Shown piece by piece: positions 16,146 through 24,600 of a DNA stretch of 30,892 bases. The stretch lies in NCBI GenBank assembly GCA_964393605.1, contig CAYMUL010000038.1, positions 1 through 30,892 on the forward strand, written 5' to 3'. The notes beneath the pieces are model-generated. The model searched no databases, had not been told where the DNA came from, and saw only the letters and a list, made by a program, of their open reading frames with translations. The position numbers and the translations under genes were made by a program. Numbering within the stretch: the stretch's first letter is position 1; each line of letters starts with the position of its first letter. This DNA is from CAYMUL01 sp964393605 (GTDB lineage Bacteria > Bacteroidota > Ignavibacteria > Ignavibacteriales > Ignavibacteriaceae).

Positions 16146-17787
16146 TTTTTTCAGGAAAAAATCTATTGAAGATCCAATCTTAAAAAAGGAGAGAAGAAAA
16201 GAACAACTTCTTCTTTCATTAAGCGGATTAATGCTTGGTGCCGGATTCACTCCATCGCCATTCCCGCAATTACTCTTCGCCGCGCTGATTCCTTATTTAA
16301 TTGTAATAAACAAAAGAGTTACACTCGCATCAATTAACCGCGCAACTTTTTTGATGGCATTCGTTTTTAATTTGTTAACCGTTTATTGGGTCGGCGGATT
16401 TGTTGTAGGCAAAGATTATTTTTTGATGGTCAGCGGCGTGTTGTTATTGTTTGTTAATCCACTCGTGAATCTGATTCCGTCCACACTTTATTACATGACG
16501 TATAAAAATTTCGGAAGAAAAACGGCGATGTTTCTCTTTCCTTTCTTTTGGGTTTGTTCAGAATATCTTTACATGATTACCGATTGGAGTTTTCCGTGGC
16601 TTACAATCGGAAACGGCGTGAGTAAATTTTTACACTACGTTCAGTTTGCGGATTTACTCGGCTCGCAAGGAGTTTCTCTCTTTGTTTTGTACGCAAATGT
16701 TTTTTTCTTCTTTGCTTTTTTCAGAAGAGATGTGAATCCCAAACCGAAAAAAATTTACGTTACAGCCGCATTAATTGTGATCATCCTGCCACTTCTTTAT
16801 GGCATGCACAAAATTGAGGAGCCGCTCAAAATCAAAAAAGAATTTACGCTTGGATTAATTCAACCCGATCTCGATCCTTACGATAAATGGTCGGGAGGTA
16901 ATCTTGATGCGATTACGAATCTGTATCTATCCCTTTCACAAAAAGCAATTGATAAAGGTGCGCAGCTAATTGTTTGGCCCGAGACTGCTTTGCCTGTTTA
17001 TCTTTTAGCAGGACCATATTCCGATACGCGCGATTCTCTTTCGGCATTTCTTGTGAGAAATAATGTTTGGCTACTTTCCGGAATGCCGGACATTCAATAT
17101 TATTATGACACAACCGATTTACCCGACGATGTTAAGTACAGTTCCGTCTCCGAGTTTTATTACACAACCTACAATGCAATCTATCTTTTTTCTCAGGGTT
17201 ATGATTTGCCGCAAAAATATCGGAAGATGAAACTTGTTCCGTTCGGAGAGAAAACTCCTTTCTCCGATAAAATTCCGTTTCTCGCCGATTTGATAAAATG
17301 GGGCGTTGGGCTCGGAGGTTGGAATGTCGGCAAAGATACTTCGGTTTTAGTTGCAAATATTTCGAGCGATTCTTTGCATATCGGTGCGCTCGTTTGTTAC
17401 GAATCAATTTATCCTCACTTCGTTTCATCCTTTACTGATAAGGGTGCGGACATGATTGCGGTCGTTACGAACGATAGTTGGTACGGCAACACAAGCGGAC
17501 CGTATCAACACAAAGATTTTGCTTCGCTTCGTGCTATCGAAAACAGAAGATATGTTGTTCGTGCCGCGAACGGCGGAGTTAGTTGTATTATTAATCCTAA
17601 AGGCGAAACTGTGCTTGCAACTAAAATGTATGAGAAAAATTTTTTAGTCGGAAAGATTGGAGTAATAGAAGAAAAAACTTTCTTCACCCAAAATCCAAAC
17701 CTGGTTACGGGACTTGCCTCGCTTCTATCCTTTTGGTGCTTCGTTTTTTTCTGGTTGAAAAAATTTTACAAGAAAAAGGAAGAATAA
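16135..17787 (+). CDS. lnt: Apolipoprotein N-acyltransferase
   Basis: This 550-residue protein transfers the third acyl chain to lipoproteins in the inner membrane. The N-terminal ~220 residues contain several transmembrane helices and the rest is a nitrilase-type (CN hydrolase) domain. The catalytic triad is visible as Glu283 (WPETALP), Lys364 (KMKLVPFGE) and Cys421 (LVCYESIYP). I chose ATG at 16135 over the longer TTG at 16096, because the TTG version adds 13 residues read through the DedA coding region and lacks a ribosome binding site. The chosen start overlaps DedA by 11 bases. It is the last gene of the run and ends 5 bases from the convergent Rid-family gene. Confidence 0.95.
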   Translation: MRINFFRKKSIEDPILKKERRKEQLLLSLSGLMLGAGFTPSPFPQLLFAALIPYLIVINKRVTLASINRATFLMAFVFNLLTVYWVGGFVVGKDYFLMVSGVLLLFVNPLVNLIPSTLYYMTYKNFGRKTAMFLFPFFWVCSEYLYMITDWSFPWLTIGNGVSKFLHYVQFADLLGSQGVSLFVLYANVFFFFAFFRRDVNPKPKKIYVTAALIVIILPLLYGMHKIEEPLKIKKEFTLGLIQPDLDPYDKWSGGNLDAITNLYLSLSQKAIDKGAQLIVWPETALPVYLLAGPYSDTRDSLSAFLVRNNVWLLSGMPDIQYYYDTTDLPDDVKYSSVSEFYYTTYNAIYLFSQGYDLPQKYRKMKLVPFGEKTPFSDKIPFLADLIKWGVGLGGWNVGKDTSVLVANISSDSLHIGALVCYESIYPHFVSSFTDKGADMIAVVTNDSWYGNTSGPYQHKDFASLRAIENRRYVVRAANGGVSCIINPKGETVLATKMYEKNFLVGKIGVIEEKTFFTQNPNLVTGLASLLSFWCFVFFWLKKFYKKKEE

Positions 17788-17792
17788 AAATA

Positions 17793-18179
17793 TTACGCAA
17801 CGATTGCCGTGGCTTCTACTTCGACTAAAAATTCATCCGAGATTAATTTTGAAACCTCGACCATCGAAGTTGCCGGTTTAATGTTTCCGAAAAATTCCGC
17901 GTGTGCTTTCGCCGCATCTTCCCAGCGCGATATATCCGTAACATAAATCCGTGTTCTGATAACATCTTTTAAAGACGCATTTCCCTTTTCGAGTGCGGCA
18001 GAAATTTTTTGAATTGCAAATTTCGTTTGTTCATAAAGATCGTTTTCACCAACAACGTTTCCGTCCGTATCAACTGCGGTTGTACCGGAAACTTCAATCA
18101 CATTTCCAATTTTTACCGCGCGGGAATATCCGACTATGTTTTCCCATTTTGCGCCGGATGAAATATTTTCTCTCTTCAT
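17793..18179 (-). CDS. Rid (YjgF/YER057c/UK114) family protein lacking the catalytic Arg
   Basis: This 128-residue protein has the Rid fold markers: GNVIEVSGTTAVD, the QTKFAIQKISAALEKGNASLKDVIRTRIYVTDI stretch (shown here in part only), and a C-terminal VEVEATAIVA strand. E. coli RidA has Arg105 in PARSCVEVARL, which is essential for 2-iminobutanoate/2-iminopropanoate hydrolysis. The aligned segment here is PATSMVEVSKL with Thr104. That places it outside the RidA-type imine deaminases and among the Rid subfamilies whose activity is not known. It is transcribed alone, convergent with lnt and divergent from the T9SS protein gene. Confidence 0.9.
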   Translation of the reverse strand: MKRENISSGAKWENIVGYSRAVKIGNVIEVSGTTAVDTDGNVVGENDLYEQTKFAIQKISAALEKGNASLKDVIRTRIYVTDISRWEDAAKAHAEFFGNIKPATSMVEVSKLISDEFLVEVEATAIVA

Positions 18180-18254
18180 TGTATCTCCATTTCACTTTTT
18201 ATTTTTATTCGTTGAAAGTAATTTAAGTACAGATTTTTTTACTATTGGATTAAA

Positions 18255-20834
18255 ATGAAAAATATTATTTCACTCTTCATCGCATTAACACTCATCTCTC
18301 CCCTCTTTTTATTTTTAAATAGAGAAGTAACTCCATCAAAAAGCGATTTGAAATCTTTACCAAGCGATTGGTTCAATTATCAGCGCGCTTTTCCGGCTGA
18401 ATCTATTCCTTATCAGGAATATTTCAATGAAGCGGAACGTGAACTTCAATTTAGAATGGTGATGAAAAATTCTAATTTAACAACTACAGATTGGGTACCG
18501 GTCGGACCCTACAATATTGGCGGAAGAATTACTGCACTCACCGTTGATCCTGTTGACAATAACATTATTTATATCGGCGCAGCGGCAGGAGGAATTTTTA
18601 AATCGACAGATAACGGTGTTTCCTGGCAACCGAAAACGGATTTCATGCAAAGTTTATCAATCGGAGATATGACTCACGATCCCAACAATAGAAATATTAT
18701 TTATTGCGGAACAGGTGAAGCAAACACGAGCGGCGATTCTTATCCCGGCATCGGTTTGTTGAAATCGACTGACTATGGCGAAACATGGATGAATATTGGC
18801 TTATCTGAGACTCGCCACATTGCAAAAGTTATCGTCCATCCTTTGAATTCAAATTTGATTTATGTTGCGGCGTCAGGCGGTTTATATTCTAAAGACACGA
18901 ACCGCGGTGTTTATAAATCTACTGATGCCGGCAGTAGCTGGACAAAAATATTTTACATGAACGACTCCACAGGCGCAATCGATCTTGCAGTTGATCCAAC
19001 AGATCCGAACAGAATTTATGCGGCGATGTGGGAAAGACTTCGAGGCGCATCTTTCAGAAGAGTTGCCGGACTTTCTTCAGGACTGTTTATGTCAACCGAC
19101 GGCGGAACAAATTGGAACAGATTGAGCAGTGGTTTGCCCGCCGCAAATTTAAAGACGGGGCGAATCAGCGTTGCGGTTGCACCTTCAAATCCAAATTATG
19201 TTTATACATTATTTAAATCTTCGAACAGCAACAATGGAAGCGACAATAATTTTTCTGCGTTCTACAGAAGCACAAACAAAGGTGTGAGCTGGTCTCAAAT
19301 GGCGGCAAATAGTTTGAGCGGAGAGTTTTCAAATTTTGGATGGTACTTCGGATTAATTGCAGTTGATCCGTTAAACCACAATAAAGTCTATGTGGGCGAC
19401 ATCGATCTTTTTGTCTCGGCCGATGGCGGAAATCAATGGACAAATCTTACAAACTCTTATTCAGTTTCTTTCGCACAACAGCATCCCGATCAACATCCGA
19501 TATGGATTCATCCGACAAGCACCAATAAAATTTATTTAGGAAATGACGGCGGATTATTCACATCAACAAACGGCGGAACTTCGTGGATTAAATCTTACGA
19601 TCTTCCAATTTCACAATTCTATGCGGCAACTATTGACTATTTAAATCCACAAAAAGTTTTTGGTGGAACACAAGACAACGGAACGCTCGGAACTCTTGAC
19701 GGCAGTTTAAATAATTGGGATGAAATGTGGGGCGGCGACGGTTTTCATTGCATTGTGGATTACACAAACTCAAATATTATTTATGCTGAATCGCAGTGGG
19801 GCGGTATTGTTAAAAGCACGAATGGTGGAAATAGTTTTTCAAATATTAGTTTAGGATTAGATTTAACACGCACAAATTGGTCTTCACCTTACATCATCGA
19901 TCCCAAAGATCCTGAAGTTTTGTATTTCGGTTCGTTTAAATTACACCAAACAAAAAACGGCGGCGGAGTTTGGGCGGCGGTTAGTCAAGATTTAACAAGA
20001 GGTCCGAACGGACGACAGGGAACGATAACTGCAATTGCTGCGGCAGTTGCTCAAGATACTTCGAAAAGAATTTTTTATGTCGGTACGGATGATGCAAAAC
20101 TTTCCGTCTCGACCGATCGCGGCGCAACGTGGTTTGATAGAACAGGTTCTTTACCGAACAGATATATTACAGATGTCGTTGCAGATAACCGTAATCCCGC
20201 TATTGCATACGTTGCACTCAGCGGTTTCAATCTTGATTTAACAAACCCACACATTTTCAAAACAACGGATTACGGAGCTACATGGATGGATGTCAGTTCA
20301 AACTTGCCGGACGTGCCTCTCAACTCGATTATTATTGATTACGATCATGATAGTGTGCTTTATGTCGGCGGTGATTTGGGAGTTTATTACACGACAAATC
20401 TCGGCACAAGCTGGCAACAACTCGGAAGCAATTTACCAAATTCTCCGGTGTTTGATTTGATGTATCATCAACCGACGAAAAAACTTTTTGCCGCAACTCA
20501 CGGAAGATCAATTTATAAAAAAGATATTTCAAATATTCTTTCCGATGTGAAAGATGAAATTTCAACTATAAAAGATTTTGAGCTCCATCAAAATTTTCCG
20601 AATCCTTTTAATCCAAGCACAACGATTAGCTTCACTTTGAATAAGAATAGTTTTGTAACTTTGCGCGCGCTGGATATTCTTGGTAGTGAAGTCAAAGTAG
20701 TATTAAGCAAAGAGATGAATGTCGGAATTCATAAAGTAAATTTTAATTCGGAAGGATTAGCGAGCGGAACTTACTTTTATGAATTGCAAGTCGGCAATTC
20801 TAAATTGAGAAGGAAGATGTTGATTGTCAAATAA
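18255..20834 (+). CDS. VPS10/BNR-repeat protein with T9SS C-terminal sorting domain
   Basis: This 859-residue protein starts with a hydrophobic signal segment (about residues 1-21) and a short pro-region. A beta-propeller follows, built of BNR/Asp-box repeats: STDNGVSW at 117-124, then STDYGETW, STDAGSSW, STDGGTNW, STNKGVSW, SADGGNQW, STNGGTSW, STDRGATW, TTDYGATW and TTNLGTSW. Residues about 774-859 form a type-A Por secretion (T9SS) sorting tail, with LHQNFPNPFNPSTTISF, a LGSEVK turn and a basic end SKLRRKMLIVK. It should be exported by Sec, moved across the outer membrane by T9SS and released or anchored at the surface. Enzymatic activity is not evident. It is a paralogue of the protein at 7482-10751. 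Confidence 0.93.
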   Translation: MKNIISLFIALTLISPLFLFLNREVTPSKSDLKSLPSDWFNYQRAFPAESIPYQEYFNEAERELQFRMVMKNSNLTTTDWVPVGPYNIGGRITALTVDPVDNNIIYIGAAAGGIFKSTDNGVSWQPKTDFMQSLSIGDMTHDPNNRNIIYCGTGEANTSGDSYPGIGLLKSTDYGETWMNIGLSETRHIAKVIVHPLNSNLIYVAASGGLYSKDTNRGVYKSTDAGSSWTKIFYMNDSTGAIDLAVDPTDPNRIYAAMWERLRGASFRRVAGLSSGLFMSTDGGTNWNRLSSGLPAANLKTGRISVAVAPSNPNYVYTLFKSSNSNNGSDNNFSAFYRSTNKGVSWSQMAANSLSGEFSNFGWYFGLIAVDPLNHNKVYVGDIDLFVSADGGNQWTNLTNSYSVSFAQQHPDQHPIWIHPTSTNKIYLGNDGGLFTSTNGGTSWIKSYDLPISQFYAATIDYLNPQKVFGGTQDNGTLGTLDGSLNNWDEMWGGDGFHCIVDYTNSNIIYAESQWGGIVKSTNGGNSFSNISLGLDLTRTNWSSPYIIDPKDPEVLYFGSFKLHQTKNGGGVWAAVSQDLTRGPNGRQGTITAIAAAVAQDTSKRIFYVGTDDAKLSVSTDRGATWFDRTGSLPNRYITDVVADNRNPAIAYVALSGFNLDLTNPHIFKTTDYGATWMDVSSNLPDVPLNSIIIDYDHDSVLYVGGDLGVYYTTNLGTSWQQLGSNLPNSPVFDLMYHQPTKKLFAATHGRSIYKKDISNILSDVKDEISTIKDFELHQNFPNPFNPSTTISFTLNKNSFVTLRALDILGSEVKVVLSKEMNVGIHKVNFNSEGLASGTYFYELQVGNSKLRRKMLIVK

Positions 20835-20854
20835 AATTCGGTTGCGCTAAAACC

Positions 20855-20888
20855 CAGAGTAACTAATTCCATTGACCACGTAACTAAC
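20855..20888 (+). repeat. 34-bp direct repeat, copy 1
   Basis: CAGAGTAACTA...CCATT...TAACTAAC here matches 21597-21630 in the same orientation with about 28 of 34 identities. The pair brackets most of the repeat island. Confidence 0.6.
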
Positions 20889-20917
20889 TCACGTTATACG
20901 CTGAAAATTTTTTTTGC

Positions 20918-20941
20918 CACAACGTCACAACGGCACGAAGG
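20918..20941 (+). repeat. Octamer tandem repeat (3 units)
   Basis: Three consecutive 8-base units, CACAACGT, CACAACGG and CACGAAGG, follow a T-rich run ending in GC. The units differ at one to three positions. Confidence 0.6.
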
Positions 20942-20967
20942 AAAAGCTTATGATTAAATCGTCTATT

Positions 20968-21014
20968 CAAAACTTCATAGCACGCTGATGACATGGATAA
21001 GACTGATTTTCGCA
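20968..21014 (+). repeat. Degraded fragment of the 108-bp dispersed repeat
   Basis: CAAAACTTCATAGCAC, then CTGATGACA, then ACTGATTTTCGCA, follow the order of the first ~47 bases of the repeat copies at 7149-7256 and 30745-30852, with small deletions and insertions. Orientation is the same as at 7149. Confidence 0.6.
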
Positions 21015-21038
21015 AACGCGAGTAATTAATAGCTATTT

Positions 21039-21058
21039 ACCTGATGGCAGGTTTTTTT
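21039..21058 (+). terminator. Short hairpin with T-run, weak terminator candidate
   Basis: ACCTG (21039-21043) pairs with CAGGT (21048-21052) around the tetraloop ATGG and is followed directly by T residues. The stem is only 5 bp and lies about 200 bases after the T9SS protein gene, so a terminator role is uncertain. Confidence 0.35.
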
Positions 21059-21179
21059 CATACACAATCTGCATAAACAATGCTCTAATTTTTTATGATG
21101 TTCTTATAAAATCGAAACAAGGAACGGTTACTTAACTTTTGGGAATAAGCTAATAAGGTTTTATTTTTTTGATTTTGTA

Positions 21180-21351
21180 GTTACTAAGGTTCATTAAAAT
21201 TAAGGTTTTAAAATTTATTGAGAAATTCCAAAGCAGCGATGTGTAATTATAAAAAGATCCTCGCATTTGATAACATTTCAATCTCAACTCAAATGAATTA
21301 TCATGCGAACATAGTTTGGATGAACCTTAATTTATTTTTAACCTTAGTAAC
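21180..21351. repeat. 172-bp element with inverted ends, copy 1 of tandem pair
   Basis: The ends are perfect 12-base inverted repeats, GTTACTAAGGTT (21180-21191) and AACCTTAGTAAC (21340-21351). Inside them a second inverted pair, ATTAAGGTT (21199-21207) and AACCTTAAT (21323-21331), continues the symmetry. The interior contains TAATTATAAAAAGATCCTCG and shows no ORF. It looks like a MITE-like or hairpin-forming element. Confidence 0.7.
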
Positions 21352-21375
21352 AACCAATCACTCCGAGCGTGAACC

Positions 21376-21549
21376 TTATTAGATTATTTCAATGATTAAG
21401 GTTGAGAATTTTGCAATGTGCCAGAGACGGTGCGATGTTTAATTATAAAAATCTTCTCGCATTTGAATAACGTTTCTAATTCAATTCCAAATATTTGTTC
21501 ACACGAACATAGAGCAGATGAACCTTAATTTTTTCTCTACCATAGTAAT
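21376..21549. repeat. Diverged second copy of the 172-bp element
   Basis: The order of landmarks in copy 1 is repeated here about 196-198 bases downstream: ATTAAGGTT (21395-21403), GCGATGTTTAATTATAAAAA with CTCGCATTTGA, GAACATAG...GATGAACCTTAATTT (21505-21531), and a worn CATAGTAATC end. The outer left arm has decayed, so this copy has lost its terminal symmetry. Confidence 0.6.
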
Positions 21550-21574
21550 CCAAGTAACGCAGAATGGCAAAAAT

Positions 21575-21668
21575 ATTTCGAGGACGCGGCAAACGACAGA
21601 GTAACTACTGCCATTAACTAACTAACTAACATTAATTGTATTCAACAACAACGCCGCGTCTCGAAAAT
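21575..21668 (-). terminator. Inverted repeat at kinase stop codon, possible terminator
   Basis: ATTTCGAGGACGCGGC (21575-21590) and GCCGCGTCTCGAAAAT (21653-21668) pair over 14 bp with a single bulged G, enclosing 62 bases. The right arm begins at the stop codon of the giant kinase gene. Read on the minus strand, the second arm is followed by ATATTTTTG, so it could end that transcript. The long loop makes a simple terminator less certain. Confidence 0.5.
21597..21630 (+). repeat. 34-bp direct repeat, copy 2, with (TAAC)4
   Basis: This is the second copy of the repeat at 20855-20888. It ends in four perfect TAAC units (21615-21630) and lies in the loop of the inverted repeat 21575-21668. Confidence 0.6.
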
Positions 21669-24600
21669 TATTTTTTAATTAATTGATCCACTACACTCAA
21701 CAAATCGCGCAGGCGGAAGGGCTTTGTAATTAAATCGTCCAAACCGATAGAAAGGAAGAACTCTCTCTCTTCTTTACCTGCAAAAGCAGTTACTGCAACC
21801 TTCGGAATTTTTTTGTAATAATTATCACGATTTAAAAATTGTATTAGTTCAACACCGGAAACTCCCTGCCCGAGATGAATATCGAGCAGAAGCAAATTAT
21901 ACTTTTCATCTTTCAACTTTACGAGAGAATGATCGACAGATTCGACTACATCAATATTGTAGTATTTTGAAAGAAACAATTTGACAACATCTGCGTTAAT
22001 TTGATCATCCTCGACATAAAGTATTTTTTTAGTGGAATGAGCCCGCTTTGGCAGCCCGCCGGATTTTTCGATTTCTATTTTCGAAACATCTTTTCCACGT
22101 CCACCATTACCGGCGATAGGAATATCAAGTGTGAAGGTAGAACCGCGATCCACTTTACTCTCAACCAGGATTTCACCGCCCAAAAGTTTAGCAAACTTCT
22201 GTGCGATGGTTAGCCCAAGTCCGGTGCCTTCAAATGCACGGTCCAGTCCTTCACTTACTTGTCTAAATTCTGTAAAGATTAATTCATGTTTATCTTCAGG
22301 AATACCCATCCCTGAATCTTTAACCCGAATAATTAATCTATCATTTTCGGCTTTAGCAAGAATTTCAATCTCTCCCCTCTCTGTATATTTTATTGCGTTA
22401 TCAACCAGGTTATTCAATATCCCGACGAGCAATCTTTCATCGCTGTTAATTTTAAGCGAGTTAAATTGAAGATTTAATTTCAACGTGAGATTTTTATTCG
22501 TAGCCGCCGGAAGAAAAGTTGAATAAACTTTTTCAAGAACATTATCGATGTTGAGTTCATTATTGTAAGTTCTTGTTTCGCTGAATTCAAGATTTGTAAC
22601 ATCAAGAATTTTAGTCAGCGTATCCTGCATTCGTTTGGATGAAACAATAATTCTATCAACCATTTCTTTATCTTCGTTATTGACGAGCGTGTCTTGTAAT
22701 AATTCTGCAAAGCCGAGAATGCCAACGAAGGGAGTGCGAAGTTCGTGGCTCATGTTTGCGAAGAAATAAGATTTCACACGGTTCATCTCTTCTGCTTTAT
22801 CTTTAGCGATTATTAGCTCTTCAAGGAGTTTATTCTTTTCGGTGATGTCTTCTTCAATTGCTACGAAGTGAGTTATCTTTCCATCCGAATTAAAGATTGG
22901 AGAGATTACCGAATTAGCCCAGTATGTTTCGCCATTTTTCTTTTTATTAAACATTTCACCGTGCCAGATTTTTCCGCTGAGAATAGTATTCCATAATTGT
23001 GAATACAAATATTGATCGTGATAACCGGTATTAAGCAACCGCGGATTCTTACCGAGAACCTCTTCCAACTCATAGCCTGTCAATTTTGTAAAGAAAGGAT
23101 TTGCATATTCTATGTTTCCGTCAATATCTGTAATAATAATGCTTACAGAAGATTGATTAACGGCACTCGAAAGCTTTTGCACTTCTTCTTCTATCTTTAA
23201 TTTTTCGGTAACATCAGTAGCCAAAATTAAATCGGCATTTTTCCCGTCGAAGTTCAAATTGTGAGAGATGATATTTACATGGATAAGCGAGCCATCTTTT
23301 TTAATGTGCCGCCATGTTCCGGCATGATCAACTCCGTCAATTATTTTTACGCTATTCATCAATTTGGGAATATCTTCTTTCGGACGAATATCCTTTATAG
23401 TCATGTTAAGAAATTCCTCGCGCGAATATCCGTAATGCTCGATAGCCGCGTCATTCACGGCTAAGAACGACAATGTATCCATATCATAAACCCACATCGG
23501 TTGCGGATTTGAATTGAATAATTGGCGGTAACGGAATTCGCTATCAATAAGAGCTTTTTCCGCTTTCTTAATATTTGTTATATCAAAAATATATCCGACA
23601 ATTTCTTTCAGTTCTCCATTGTCATCAAAAATTCCGATAACATTTTCAACGATATAAATCAACCTTCCGTCGCAGGCAACCAGAGTTGTTTCAAAACCTT
23701 CTAATCTTTTTTTCTCTTTTAATTCGTTTAAGAATTTATTCCGATTTTTTCTTTCCGGATAAAGTTGAAAGGCATCCATTTCCAACACCTGTTCGATAGA
23801 TTCGCAACCGAGAATTTTTACGAAAGAATTGTTGCACATCGTAATTTTTCCATCGGGCGTAGATTTGAAATTTCCGCTAAGATCATCGTCAAAGAATTTT
23901 TTGTACTTCTTTTCACTTTTTTTGATTGCTTGTTCGGCTTGTTTCAACTCAGTTATATCCACATTGATAATTATTGCGGCATCAACTTCGTCGCGCGAAT
24001 TAATTATTGGCAGAGCGGAGTTTAAAATTATTTTTCTTGTTCCATCGAAACATTCTATTTCTATCTCTTCATTGAGAGAAGTTTCTTTATTAGTGATTGC
24101 TCTCGCCGCCGCCCATTCTTCAGGTTTTATCAGCTCACCGGTATTCAACCACCAGCCCTTGTATTCGCCGAATTGATCGACGCCGACATACTTTGCGCCT
24201 GCCCAAATTTTTTGTCCGGCAGGGTTTCCGTGAATAATTTTCCCTTCTTTATTCATGATCCATAAACCAACCGGCAGCGCAGAAATTACATTTGAAAGCA
24301 GTTTGCTTTGGTCGTGCAAAATTTTCTCCGTTTGTTTTCTATCGGTGATATCGAAAGCCGTTCCAAGCGCGGCGGGACCACCGCCGTACATTATCATCCC
24401 TGCGGTAAAATCTACCCAGCGCATTTCGCCATCTTTTCGTACAATTTTAAATTCATATCTGTTAGGAATTTCTTCGCCGCGTTGGCGCGCAATGCCTCTT
24501 TCTCTTATCATCTCTTGATGATCGGGATGAACAATCTCCCAAAAATGTTTTTCGTATAGTTCGGCAGATGTGTAACCGGTAATCGATTCTCCCGCCGGAT

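Larger units (their letters stand above)
20835..21667. other. Gene-free repeat island (833 bp)
   Basis: No coding frame of note was found between the T9SS protein gene and the giant kinase gene, which converge on this island. Instead it holds at least five kinds of degenerate repeat, listed separately: a 34-bp direct repeat pair, an octamer array, a fragment of the 108-bp dispersed repeat, a 197-bp-period tandem pair with inverted ends, and an inverted repeat at the kinase stop codon. Confidence 0.75.

Noticed and set aside
20835..21667. CRISPR array in the repeat island
   Set aside because: The repeats are few, degenerate, of different kinds and not separated by regular spacers, and no cas gene is nearby.
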